This document shows positions 1 through 10,844 of a DNA stretch of 64,000 nucleotides, piece by piece. Source of the DNA: Themeda triandra (Eukaryota; Streptophyta; Magnoliopsida; Poales; Poaceae); assembly GCA_018135685.1 (NCBI GenBank), contig JAENPR010000348.1, forward strand, positions 62,001-126,000. Reading direction: 5' to 3'. The notes beneath the pieces are model-generated. The model searched no databases and was not told the origin of the DNA. It was given only the letters and a program-made list of their open reading frames with translations. How positions within the stretch are numbered: position 1 is the first letter of the stretch; each line of letters opens with the position of its first letter. Both the position numbers and the translations under genes were made by a program.

Positions 1-2201
1 TCAAGTTTTCTTTAGGAAGTTTCTCTTGCATCTTTTCTTTATAATCCAAATCACTCTATTCAATCCTTCGTCCGTCAATCAATCTCTATAAATTTCTTGA
101 GAATTTTCAGCTTCCTATGGAACTTATTTCTATTTATCTATGCGCATATTCTAATTTTTAGATATTTCAAAATATCTTCATATGAGCTCCAAATACTTTA
201 TTTGAGTTGCTCATATTCCAAAATGTCTCTCGAGAATTTTCTCTGAATTTTTGGAGCCTTCAGAATATTTTTCATGGCTTAAAATCGATTCTAGACCTTT
301 CTAGAATTATTTTATTCATGAAATTAATTAATTCCGAAAATAATAAAATCTCTCAATTTTTCCAATGCCCAAAGGCCCATGTCTTTATTTACTAATGGGC
401 TTTAATGTTTATTTAGGCCTATTAGTAAAGATGAGGGGTGCAACATCAATTAGCACCATATCGCTAGTTGATGTAGATGTAGGGAGTTTTACGCCCTATA
501 TATATGTACCAACCTTTGGCCAAAGCTCATCAAAATTATCATGAGGGAGTCCCTAGATTGGAATCCCTACGTGGTAGATCAATTTTCTCCTCCCTTATAT
601 CATCGTCATCACCATGATCTATCTCTAGTGGCAGCTCTCGGCACCGTTCATCTTCTACGCCGATCGCAAACGCGTGCGCATTTTGTTGCCATCCTTCGTG
701 TGCCGAGCACCTCGCTTGTGCCGCACGGTCTGGCACCGTTGGTCGGCTCACCAAGTTCCAGCTGAGGCCGAGGCTTTTCCTTCCCACGTAAACAATTGTG
801 CTGCCTATGTCCGTACAGAAGCCAAGGTACGAGATGGACTATTTATAGTTTTGCCATCCATTTTATAAATCTCATATCTTCTACGTTATAAATCCGTTTT
901 GACCCGTTCAAATTGCGTTGGATTCGTAATTTCATAAGCTATGCAGTAGTGATAGTGTTAGTCCAGTTTGTAGACTTTATATTTTGAGTTCATATTTTAA
1001 TGCATTATTGGTCTATAGAAAATCTTTGAAAATTCATATCTTCATCGTCTTAGCTCTGTTTTCGGTGAACTTGACGTCTGTGTGATCGTAGTAACGCATA
1101 GATTATTTTCAAAAGCTTTTCAATCTATTTTACTATGATTGGTGTACTGTTCTAAATTAGTCCTATTGTTTGCTTTGTGTATGATTGTATAGATTGTTTG
1201 TATAGTGCTATATGATCATGTCCAGTCGGTGAGCTTTGCGTGAGTCATCTAGAAGTTGGTGATATAGAAGAAGTTGAAGATAAAGAAGGATATTGAGAAG
1301 CAATTCTATGAATATTTGGGATTTGAAGAAGGATCTAAGTTCAAGGCAAGTATAGCTTGAGTTTTTCTTTCTATGACCATGATCTAGTAAGCTTGACTAG
1401 TGAATATGAGATAAATATAAAAAGATGAATGTTATCCTTTGGCAAAAGCTGGGACTCGACGTGCCGCTGTGAGGGCTATATGGCTCTGGCTCTAGTTGTT
1501 CATAGGACCTTTTCTAGCGAGTTAGAGGATCTGCGAGTTGGGTATAGGGCGGCTCCTCCATTGTGTGTATAGCCGGGTAGGAATGTGCCACTCTGGGAGG
1601 AGGGTTTCCCTACATCCGATGACCCTGCGGCCCTAACTTGTTAGATGAACCTATGGGTGGCTTTATAGTGAGACCCTGCTCATTCACCTTGGAAGTGTTA
1701 TGGGAGTTATAAACCCGAGCAATTGGGAATCACGACTCACAGGGAAAGGGTACACCTCTGCGCAGAGTTTAAATCGATTTATCGTCCGTGCCCACGGTTA
1801 CGGGTGGCCCGGAAAACTTGAGGGAATATGTGTTCATTTAAATTGTTTATGTGCAATTCATTCATTCAGTTTTACTTCATCATGTGGCTATGGGATTACA
1901 CTTGATGTTATACTTGCGGAGTTCGACATGGACTCACTCTTGCTATTCCCCCACACCTCAGGAGAAAGTTTAGGCTTGTTGTCAACCAGTCAGTTGGATC
2001 CAGTGGAGTAGAGTCTACACCTGAAGATCGGAGCGTGTTCTCATTGATTGCTACCTAGGGTATATCTCTCTTATACTATATACGTTATTTATCAAGCATT
2101 GTTCACCGATACTACCCTTACTTGTAGCTATCTGTGAGATTTGTCTTCAGAGACTCACATATGGTGTATATCTGGTTTTGTTCTTAAAATCGGGTATTAC
2201 A
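1..2201 (+). repeat. 5' LTR, partial
   Basis: Matches 5078-7268 almost base for base, with a few dozen scattered substitutions and small indels. Examples are GTCTCTCGAG against GTCTCGAG near 224/5299 and a changed stretch near 675/5750. It ends ATTACA at 2201. The few differences suggest a fairly recent insertion. Confidence 0.9.
497..505 (+). promoter_or_regulatory. Candidate TATA box in 5' LTR
   Basis: TATATATAT in an otherwise mixed-composition stretch, conserved in the 3' LTR at 5571-5579. An LTR must carry its own promoter, so this is the likeliest core element. Function is inferred from position and motif only. Confidence 0.45.
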
Positions 2202-2203
2202 AG

Positions 2204-2221
2204 TGGTATCGGCGACGCCGA
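2204..2221 (+). other. Primer binding site (probable initiator Met tRNA)
   Basis: TGGTATC begins two bases after the 5' LTR end. Plant Ty3-type elements commonly start their PBS with TGGTATCAGAGC, complementary to the 3' end of initiator tRNA-Met. Here the match holds for the first seven bases and then degrades (GGCGACG), which is odd for a recently active element. Confidence 0.6.
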
Positions 2222-2488
2222 TGTAGGACGCAAGCCTAGTTAGAAACGGTCGATTTAGTGTTTTAGAATTGGTAGAACAACCTTGTTTTACCTACCTTGA
2301 CATTTTCTTCTCTATTTTATCTCTATCCTTGATATTCATCTCCTCCTTGATGCTTGTTTAGAAGCTTTGTTCTCATCCTTGTTCATTTCTTGTCTCTCTA
2401 ATCTTGCTATTTTCTAAAAGATATGCTCATCTTTATCTTTGCTCTGTTATGAAAACCTTGACTCATCCTCTAAGTTTTCTATCCTTAG

Positions 2489-2851
2489 ATGACTCGTGCT
2501 TACAAGATCGCTTGCATTTTCACTTGGAGGTTACTTTCCATCCGGGCATTGTATGAGCCAATGCGGCCAAGGAATGAAGCCACAATAAGGGATTGGATCG
2601 GCAAGGATGACGAAGATGTTCTCGCCCACACCGAACTAGTTAGGGAGGAAGAAGAAGAAAAGAAGCCTCTAGATATTATTCCTCCTAAAAAAGAACCCGT
2701 AGGCGAAAAACAAGACATCATCAGTGATCAAGATGAAGACATTGCTAAAGATGGTGGAAACTCTGATGGTGGAGATGAGCAACCCCATCGAATGGGATGG
2801 ACCATAAAAGAGCACAAGTATGAGGATCGAACTATAAAGGCGGATGGGTGA
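2489..2851 (+). CDS. Hypothetical acidic protein of the LTR element (possible gag remnant)
   Basis: The frame is 120 codons. After a short N-terminal part it becomes very rich in Glu, Asp and Lys (residues 45-100), including runs such as REEEEEKK and DQDEDIAKD. No zinc knuckle (CX2CX4HX4C) or known fold is visible. The start follows T-rich sequence 290 bases after the 5' LTR. Similar acidic stretches occur in spacer regions of retroelement gag proteins, but I do not recognise this one. It could be a chance ORF, and a domain role is not supported. Confidence 0.25.
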   Translation: MTRAYKIACIFTWRLLSIRALYEPMRPRNEATIRDWIGKDDEDVLAHTELVREEEEEKKPLDIIPPKKEPVGEKQDIISDQDEDIAKDGGNSDGGDEQPHRMGWTIKEHKYEDRTIKADG

Positions 2852-4777
2852 TGGACGGTCCTCAATGACAAGGCCCAGTTCTCCAAGCTTTGTTTGATTT
2901 TGGACATACCGTTATGCAATCAAAGAAATGTTTGGAAGATGTGGTGTATCAACAAGAAAAGGATCTAGAGAGACTGCAGAAGGAATTAGATGATCTTAAA
3001 GCAGCTATTGGAGAGCCCAAGATTTATGAGAATCTTCCCCACCAATTTTGCCCTTAGGTTTAGGAGTCCCTTTTATGTAAAGTCGATAGATTTCGTTAAG
3101 TCTAGTCGAGTCTTTTGGTGCAAGTGAACTTGAGTGTTCGTTGAGTTGTTTTTGTGTCTTTTGAGTGATTTGCATCTTTGTAATGAGTGCAATGATCTTG
3201 TGGATTTGTCCGCAATTTCATTTAGCTTATAGGCCTAAGGCATTAGGAGTAGTGAAATAGATAGACGGGGTTTCGTTTTCTCTTGTTTTCTATATCCTGT
3301 CCTCCTGGAGCAATCTGTATTCTTTGGATTCTACCTCTGTCCTCGTGCAACCAAAAATCTTGAGAAAATTTTGGACCATAGTAGACTTCAGCAACTTTCT
3401 CGGAGTGCAAGAATCACCATCAAATCTATTCTGGTTTGGGAGTTATGAAAAACACAAGACGGCACATCTATGCTGTCAGAAATTTGGAGCAGTTTCGGTT
3501 GTGGACTGTTTTCGACCAAGTTAGCTAGAGAATCTGGAAATGTGTTCTATAAGAGAGTTGTAGGGAATTTTATAAGCTTTCCAACGGTATAAGCCACAAC
3601 TCAATTGGATTAAGAGAATGAGAGTTATAGCTATTTTACCGTGCTGCTGATTTTCTGCTCGCGAGGAATTGCAAGCTACTAGTTCATGCCAAAGCATATG
3701 AGTATCTTTGGAAAGAAAGAAGGGCATAATGATATTTAACTGACTCAGAAGAAGATGGAAAGCTACCCTTTTGGTGCCCCTTGTTGATCTATTCTTAAGG
3801 GGGGTAGCCATGAAGAAGAAGAAGTTGTGAGGAGGAGGTTTTATGCATTCAAGCATTTTACTTGGAAGAAGCAATCATCTCGATGGTTGGAAGGACTATT
3901 CATGTGCACATGTCTTTTGCTTCGATCAGTGACCTGATGGATCATCTACAAGGAACTCAGGTAATAATTAGGATTGGGTTTCACTTGAAGCTATCATCAA
4001 TAGGGAGATTAACTTTCAACTCAAGACTAGTTGGCGTTGATGGCATAGGAACAATATGATGATGGACTTCTCCACAGTTGGTTCTATGGGAACCTCAATG
4101 CTTACACCAAGCAAGTTTGTGAGTTTGGAAGCATTTAATACTGGATATAAGAGTTTTTCCAATAAAGTGCCTTGGTAAGATTGAGGGCAAGCTCTATGTA
4201 AGAAAAGCAATGGATTATGCATCAAGACAACTAAGGAGACGTGAGTTGGACTATTGACGAATGAGATCCGAAGTTATCCATTGTGGAGCATAGAGGTATA
4301 TTTACTTGGACATAAAAGTGATATTAAAGCCGATCATAAGAATTCAAAGGATCATTGCTAAGTTGAGGTTGCACTAGTGACATCATAAATAGTTTGGAAC
4401 TAGTAATGATATGGAGCTATAGTGGGCCATAACCCACAGGTCTCAAACATGGTTTATGCCTTGGAGATTTTGGAGGAACAATCTTGTTGGATCAAGTGTG
4501 GTATTCACTGAGGATTGAATTGAAGTTTGTTACCTCATTGTTTGGTTGAGTAATCAAAGGTCAATGATTGGAGAGATGCAATCATTTGAAGCAGTGGGTT
4601 GTTGTCCATGCTCTTAGCAAAGGAGAGTTATGCTAGGAACTTCAGAGGACGCCAAGATCGAGTATTGTAGAATCTTATCAAGATGATAGCATTACCCGAG
4701 GAAGTGAGGAAGAATCAATGGCAGAGTATCTCGATCTCTTCGATCATCAGCTTCCGAATCTCGGGACGAGATTCATC

Positions 4778-4793
4778 TTAAGGGGGGTAGAGT
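4778..4793 (+). other. Polypurine tract
   Basis: A purine-rich run (AAGGGGGGTAGAG) ends just before the TGTAACACC start of the 3' LTR. This is the site from which plus-strand DNA synthesis is primed in LTR elements. Confidence 0.75.
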
Positions 4794-7268
4794 TGTAACA
4801 CCCTAAAATTTGCACTTTTAAAAATAGAGTTAAAAATGATTTATTTATGCATTTTTGTGCTCATGAAATATAGAAAAGATAATATTTTTATTAAATTAAA
4901 ATTTATCATAGGAGTTAGAAACATGATTGAGCATACATGCTGGTGCATTTATATTTCGTGATGTGTGGATTTGATGAAAAGTGAAAAATGCTTTCAAAAT
5001 CTTTTTAATAAATAAATCGTCTTCATTCTACGGCACGCTTCTATCTTTTCTACAACTAATTTCCTTGTTTCTTAGCTCAAGTTTTCTTTAGGAAGTTTCT
5101 CTTGCATCTTTTCTTTATAATCCAAATCACTCCATTCAATCCTTCGTCCGTCAATCAATCTCTATAAATTTCTTGAGAATTTTCAGCTTCCTATGGAACT
5201 TATTTCTATTTATCTATGCGCATATTATAATTTTTAGATATTTCAAAATATCTTCATATGAGCTCCAAATACTTTATTTGAGATGCTCATATTCCAAAAT
5301 GTCTCGAGAATTTTCTCTGAATTTTTGGAGCCTTCGGAATATTTTTCATGGCTTAAAATCGATTCTATACCTTTCTAGAATTATTTTATTCATGAAATTA
5401 ATTAATTCCGAAAATAATAAAATCTCTCAATTTTTCCAATGCCCAAAGGCCCATGTCTTTATTTACTAATGGGCTTTAGTGTTTATTTAGGCCTATTAGT
5501 AAAGATGAGGGGTGCAACATCAATTAGCACCATATCGCTAGTTGATGTAGATGTAGGGAGTTTTCTGCCCTATATATATGTACCAACCTTTGGCCAAAGT
5601 TCATCAAAATTATCATGAGGGGAGTCCCTAGATTGGAATCCATACGTGGTAGATCAATTTTCTCCTCCCTTATATCATCGTCATCACCATGATCTATCTC
5701 TAGCTGGCAGCTCTCGGCACCGTTCATCTTCTACGCCGATCGCAAATGCGTGCCGCTGTTGCCATCCTTCGTGTGCCGAGCACCTCGCTTGTGCCGCACG
5801 GTCTGGCACCATTGGTCGGCTCACCAAGTTCCAGCTGAGGCCGAGGCTTTTCCTTCCCACGTAAACAATTGTGCTGCCTATGTACAGAAGCCAAGGTACG
5901 AGATGGACTATTTACCGTTTTGCCATCCATTTTATAAATCTCATATCTTCTACGTTTTAAATCCGTTTTGACCCATTCAAATTGCGTTGGATTCGTAATT
6001 TCATAAGCTATGCAGTAGTGATAGTGTTAGTCCAGTTTGTAGACTTTATATTTTGAGTTCATATTTTAATGCATTATTGGTCTATAGAAAATCTTTGAAA
6101 ATTCATATCTTCATCGTCTTAGCTCTGTTTTCGGTGAACTTGATGTCTGTGTGATCGTAGTAACGCATAGATTGTTTTCAAAAGATTTTTAATCTATTTT
6201 ACTATGATTGGTGTACTGTTCTAAATTAGTCCTATTGTTTGCTTTGTGTATGATTGTATAGATTGTTTGTATAGTGCTATATGATCATGTCCAGTCGGTG
6301 AGCTTTGCATGAGTCATCTAGAAGTTGGTGATATAGAAGAAGTTGAAGATAAAGAAGGATATTGAGAAGCAATTCTATGAATATTTGGGATTTGAAGAAG
6401 GATCTAAGTTCAAGGCAAGTATAGCTTGAGTTTTTCTTTATATGACCATGATCTAGTAAGCTTGACTAGTGAATATGAGATAAATATAAAAGATGAATGT
6501 TATCCTTTGGCAAAAGTTTGGGACTTGATGTGCATTGTGAGGGCTATATGGCTCGGCTCTAGTTGTTCATAGGACATTTTCTAGCGAGTTAGAGGATCTG
6601 CGAGTTGGGTATAGGGCGGCTCCTCCATTGTGTGTATAGCCGGGTAGGAATGTGCCACTCTGGGAGGAGGGTTTCCCTACATCCGATGACCCTGCGGCCC
6701 TAACTTGTTAGACGAACCTATGGGTGGCTTTATAGTGAGACCCTGCTCATTCACCTTGGAAGTGTTATGGGAGTTATAAACCCGAGCAACTGGGAATCAC
6801 GACTCACAGGGAAAGGGTACACCTCTGCGCAGAGTTTAAATCGATTTATCGTCCGTGCCCACGGTTACGGGTGGCCCGAAAAACTTGAGGGAATATGTGT
6901 TCATTTAAATTGTTTATGTGCAATTCATTCATTCAGTTTTACTTCATCATGTGGCTATGGGATTACACTTGATGTTATACTTGCGGAGTTCGACATGGAC
7001 TCACTCTTGCTATTCCCCCACACCTTAGGAGAAAGTTTAGGCTTGTTGTCAACCAGTCAGTTGGATCCAGTGGAGTAGAGTCTACACCTGAAGATCGGAG
7101 TGTGTTCTCATTGATTGCTACCTAGGGTATATCTCTCTTATACTATATACGTTATTTATCAAGCATTGTTCACTGATACTACCCTTACTTGTAGCTATCT
7201 GTGAGATTTGTCTTTAGAGACTCACATATGGTGTATATCTGGTTTTGTCCTTAAAATCGGGTATTACA
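4794..7268 (+). repeat. 3' LTR, complete (2475 bp)
   Basis: Starts TGTAACACCC and ends GGGTATTACA, a short inverted terminal pair. Bases 5078-7268 repeat 1-2201. It holds an ORF of 103 codons (6767-7078) conserved between both LTRs at 1700-2011, but conservation follows from LTR homogeneity and is not evidence of coding. The host DNA on the right begins ATGGC at 7269; the left target duplication is outside the window. Confidence 0.9.
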
Positions 7269-8222
7269 ATGGCATGTTTCTGCGACATGAAGAAATTATT
7301 TCATATTGGATTCCTAGATCCAATGCAGGTCAACTACAAAGGCTGCACTGGACAACCTGGATTTTCGGTTGCAGGGACGACTGCCACAGTGGAGGAGGTT
7401 ATGACTGGTTTCTTGAAACTTGGGAAAACCGACATCCTGCTACCCTACAACACTGGGTATGTTCTAGCTTCCATTATTATTTTCAATAGTGTATCTTTTT
7501 ACTTTGTTATAAGAACTTGATAAACTTGGACATTTGACCTGCAGGGGACATCTTATTTTCTTGAATATAAAGCTTCACGAAGCACGTGTCGAGGTTTGGG
7601 ACTCCAAGGATGGACCTTTTGAGATCATCGATCCCCTACTCCAAATCCTCAATGAGTATAAGTTATTTTAATATTTTGTATTTTAAACTTTATATCTATA
7701 TATGATGTATCTATTCTAATATTTTGTATTTTAAACTTTATATGTATATATATGATAGGGTGAAGAAGAATCTGCTGCCCTTGTCACCCCCATTCGTGGC
7801 CTGCAAAATGGACTTGCCGACCCTGGAGCAACCGCAGGCGAACAACGAATGCAGGTTCTACATAATGTGGGCAATGTACCGTTTCGTCGGCGGGCAAACC
7901 CCGACGTCAGATCAACTGGTGTGTATGCATGCTTCCCTTGTTATGTATTTTTTTAATTTAGCATATCCTTTATCATTTAATTTGTGCACTTATGACACAT
8001 CATATGCATTGTCTTGCTTCAACTATACAGCGCAAGGAGGAGAAGGTCGGCTTCCTGCTGGAACCTGAGATCAGAGGATTCCAAGACACGCTAGCAGGCT
8101 TCATCATGGATGAGGTGGTCTCGGCGAAAGGGATATTCTCGATTACAAGGGCCACTACTCCGGCGAGCATGGCGGCGGCGGCAATGGCCAAAGAGCGATG
8201 GATCCCAGAGACCGGACCTTGA
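7269..8222 (+). pseudogene. CACTA-encoded C48/Ulp1-like protease domain, 5' part displaced by LTR insertion
   Basis: Four exons can be read: 7269-7456, 7545-7655, 7759-7918 and 8031-8222, joined by GT-AG introns in matching phases. They give the C-terminal part of a C48 (Ulp1/SENP-like) cysteine peptidase domain such as grass CACTA elements carry. Visible features are ILLPYN, then GHLIFL (candidate catalytic His), VEVWDSKD (Asp), then the Gln/Cys segment QANNECRFYIMW. The residue after the catalytic Cys is Arg where the related copy at 63147-63312 has Gly. The stop is TGA at 8220. The upstream half is lost to, or lies beyond, the LTR element. Role in transposition is unknown for the family. 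The splice sites and triad look intact, so decay may be recent. Confidence 0.7.
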
Positions 8223-8427
8223 ACATTTGTATATATTTATACTTTGGTTTCATTGTAATATGAATGTCTACATAATGTGGGCAATGTAACTGTAACACTT
8301 GTATATATGAATGTCTATGTTTAATAGTATCGTGATTATAAACTGCAATCGTTTCCCAAAAACTAATTAAAAAATGCATAAAATAATAATTTTATAATTT
8401 GCTAATTATAAATAGGAAAAAACGTAT

Positions 8428-8889
8428 CACTGCCGGGTTGCTATGCAACCCGGTAGTGTTCTCTCAACACAACACTGTCGGTGGAGGTATAACCCAGCAG
8501 TGTTCTTTTCACATAACACTGCCGGGTTGTACACTAACCCGGCAGTGTTGATGATAAAGAACACTGCCGGGTCGAGGTATAACCCGGCAGTGTTGGCTAA
8601 AGACAACACTGCCGGTTCAATATACCACCCGGCAGTGTTGTTTGCAGTATCACTGCCGGGTGGTATACCCCCCGGCAGTGTTGTGTGCAATAACACTGCC
8701 GGTTCTGGTAACCAACCGGCAGTGATGGATATGTACAGCACTGCCGGCTGGTTATTCGAACCGGCAGTGTTACTGGGTATCAATGCCGGGTCAAAAGACC
8801 CGGCACTGATGTTGCCCCCACATCAGTGCCGACATGGTAGTGCCGGTTCAGAATCCAGCAGTGTTGGGGGGTCTGGAACCGGCACTGAT
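8428..8889. repeat. CACTA subterminal hairpin array, about ten units
   Basis: About ten units of near 31 bp, each a short inverted repeat with arms like CACTGCCGGG and CCCGGCAGTG around a loop of about ten bases. Spacers of about 16-20 bp give a period near 48 bp. The loops differ while the arms are conserved, as expected for transposase binding sites. Because the period is a multiple of three and each unit is palindromic, both strands show long repeat-like ORFs (8443-8952 + and 8427-8783 -) that are artefacts. Confidence 0.85.
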
Positions 8890-8903
8890 CCTTCGATCTG
8901 GGG

Positions 8904-8908
8904 TAGTG
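8904..8908 (+). other. Probable right terminus of CACTA element (TAGTG)
   Basis: TAGTG ends the hairpin region, 15 bp after its last imperfect unit. It is the reverse complement of CACTA. The next three bases would be the 3-bp target duplication, which cannot be checked here. Confidence 0.5.
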
Positions 8909-8917
8909 CATTACTGT

Positions 8918-9074
8918 GGTGTACAATCCGTATAAACTTTAATCTGCTATAATTTTCTTATTTCCAAGGGTGCTAGAGATTATTTGTTCTTCACAGTTTG
9001 CTAATATATGTCTCTTGCAATCTGGTGTGCAATCCGTATAAACTTTAATATGTTATAATTTGCTTATCTCCAAG
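8918..9074 (+). repeat. Direct repeat pair of about 50 bp
   Basis: 8918-8968 and 9024-9074 share GTGYACAATCCGTAT followed by similar TATAATTT and CCAAG segments. There is no gene here. It may be a small local duplication in DNA belonging to the left Helitron. Confidence 0.7.
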
Positions 9075-9245
9075 TATGTCTCTTGAAATGAAATGTTTCT
9101 ACATACTAACCATCATTTTCTTAGTACTGGTCAACCGGTGTTTTAAAAGCACAAACGCTGTCCTCTTTTCCATCATACGGAGAATACACCACACAAATAT
9201 TACCAATACTATAGTCACAAGTTCTCTACTATGATAGTATAAGTT

Positions 9246-9277
9246 GGCGCGGCAACGCCGCGCCCTGTGTTTTCTAG
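9246..9277 (+). mobile_element. Helitron 3' terminus (hairpin plus CTAG)
   Basis: GGCGCGGC and GCCGCGCC form a perfect 8-bp stem with an AAC loop. Nine bases later comes CTAG (9274-9277), and the host resumes with T (9278). This is the standard 3' end of a Helitron. The host join matches the related sequence at 14525/14526, an A-T dinucleotide, as Helitrons require. The 5' end was not located; it may lie left of the CACTA or outside the window. Confidence 0.75.
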
Positions 9278-9328
9278 TGAGATTCGGTTCGACAACATGT
9301 TGTCCCGTCCGCTGCTGATTTGTGTTGA
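9278..9328 (+). repeat. Copy of host DNA downstream of the 14092 gene, part 1
   Basis: Matches 14526-14576 (GAGATTCG, GCTGCTGATTTGTG and surrounding bases). It continues after the Helitron at 11559. No start or body of the neighbouring gene is duplicated with it. Confidence 0.8.
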
Positions 9329-9941
9329 CTAGTATATTGCCCGTGCTAACGCAACGGTGACATTTTAGGTGATGCGTAACAACTGCACACTATTGATCAT
9401 ACGAATGAATCAAGCCAAAGTTATAACCATGGGAGCTAATCTGGTCATTGGATAATTAGTTGTAGATTCCAGCAAGAATCAAGATCACCAAGTGTGTGCT
9501 TTTCATCGTCCACAACTTCCTAAGTTCCACAAGATAAACATAAAAAAGAGGCAGATACTAAAAATGATAACAAATAACTATATATCTGAAAATAAGAAAT
9601 CATGAAGCATTTTTGTTTCCCAATCTTTTTTTCATGACTGGGGAATATAACCCGTTTTTTCATTAAGAGGAGTGAATTACAAGTCAGCTATAAGAGAACT
9701 CTCATAGCGCATATTACAAACCACTAAGATAGTAGTAAGTAACCTGGAATTATAAACATAAGAAAAGAAAGATACATTAGAGAGTGTGACTCCCACCACT
9801 AAGATTGTTTCTCAATCAATGGAAGGCATTGCACAACTACATCAATCTACTTTCCCTACACTAATTTCGGAAGGTAACAATACATCAATCTACAGGTAAG
9901 CTCTAACATGTATCTTTCAAGAGCTGTCTTCGTAATATTTA

Positions 9942-10262
9942 TCATGCACACATCTGAGAAGTTTTAGATGCATTCTTACTGACCATCCGATATGTATGGA
10001 GGTCATTCATCCTCGCTGCAGCAGCTGCATCCTGCGACGTGATGGTGGCAGGATCGTGCCACCAGCCCAGGAGAGTGATCCCTATTCGGCCTCCCTGACT
10101 TGCCTGCACTGCAGAGTGATTGATCAATGCATAAGTACCATGTGGCAACCATTCTTGTTCGCAATATACTATATTTTTCAGATTGGAAGAGAGACCTTGA
10201 AGTATCCGTATGAGATTGTTTGTAGTATTCCAAGCCCTCCAGGTTGTTCTTTCGTCTTTCAT
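9942..10262 (-). other. Open frame inside Helitron, unidentified
   Basis: A 106-codon minus-strand frame. The segment reading IVYCEQEWLPHGTYAL and following has a normal amino-acid mix, but I do not recognise a family. It could be part of a captured gene, or chance. No splice sites decide it. Confidence 0.2.
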
Positions 10263-10844
10263 CTACACAATGACATAACAATTCTTTTTTTGTAAAAAAG
10301 AGAGAAAGTTACTACTGTAAATTTAAATATCTGGAATCTGCCTTGGCCAAGCAATGGAGAATCTGTAAGCATTTAAACCCATCTCATGCATATAAGCTTC
10401 ACATCTCCCTGACAAGAAAATAATTTCGTTACTTGCCTTTAAAATTATGCCGGTACTCCCTCAAAACTTGTAATGGTGATACAGCCTACTGTACAATTGC
10501 AAGCGCTATAATATATATAGACCTTGTAATGGTGATATTAATCTGCCAAAACATCTGCAGTGGACCCACCATATCACCCATAGTACGAAAAAATTATCAT
10601 CATAGACAAATTTCAAAACATATATGCTAGGTGTCTCTCATCTTCTGCAGCTGCCCCTTCCACCTAATGTATTCAAAACAGTTGAGTTCTTCTGCACAAT
10701 TCCAGGAAGTAATCAATTTTTGGGATCCGATCAACCCAAGCATTGGGTAAACCACTAATCTAAAAGAAAGTTTGTTCGGCAAAGCAAATATAAAACAAAA
10801 GGAAAGGAAAAAACATCATGCGTAGGACGACGGGGGCAAGGTAC

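Larger units (their letters stand above)
2202..4793 (+). other. Retrotransposon interior without recognisable gag-pol
   Basis: I read this 2.6 kb in all frames and saw no RT, RNase H, integrase or aspartic protease motif. The longest open frame is the 120-codon one at 2489-2851. A short purine tract with AAGGGGGG-like sequence also occurs near 3798, similar to the real one at the 3' end. Most of the rest looks non-coding, as in LARD-type derivatives. Confidence 0.6.
1..7268 (+). mobile_element. Non-autonomous LTR retrotransposon (large, no pol), 5' end cut by window
   Basis: Two near-identical direct repeats (1-2201 and 5078-7268) flank a 2.6 kb interior. The right repeat begins TGTAACACCC just after a purine tract and ends GGGTATTACA, as LTRs do. 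The left repeat ends in the same bases and is followed by a primer-binding-like site. No reverse transcriptase, integrase or protease motif is visible in the interior, so the element must borrow enzymes from an autonomous relative. The purine tract and TGTAACACCC start suit the Ty3/gypsy group; this is inference. The first 284 or so bases of the 5' LTR lie outside the window. The element interrupts a CACTA protease ORF, which resumes at 7269. Confidence 0.85.
7269..8908 (+). mobile_element. CACTA (En/Spm) element, right end
   Basis: The Ulp1-like ORF is followed by an AT-rich spacer, a hairpin array with repeated CACTGCCGG/CCGGCAGTG and then TAGTG at 8904-8908, the complement of CACTA. That is the expected order for the right end of a CACTA element. 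The three bases after it (CAT) would be the target duplication; the left partner is outside the window. Confidence 0.7.

Noticed and set aside
1700..2011. 103-codon ORF conserved at 6767-7078
   Set aside because: Both copies lie in the two LTRs of one element, which are identical at insertion, so conservation says nothing about coding.
8427..8952. Long ORFs on both strands with repeating NTAG/NPAVL pattern
   Set aside because: They follow from the 48-bp palindromic hairpin array; the repeat length is a multiple of three and both strands look alike.
9223..9277. TCTCTACTATGATAG as the 5' end of a 55-bp mini-Helitron ending at 9277
   Set aside because: The base before it is T, not A, and the flank does not match the DNA upstream of 14525. 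This sequence is probably the normal subterminal part of the 3' end.
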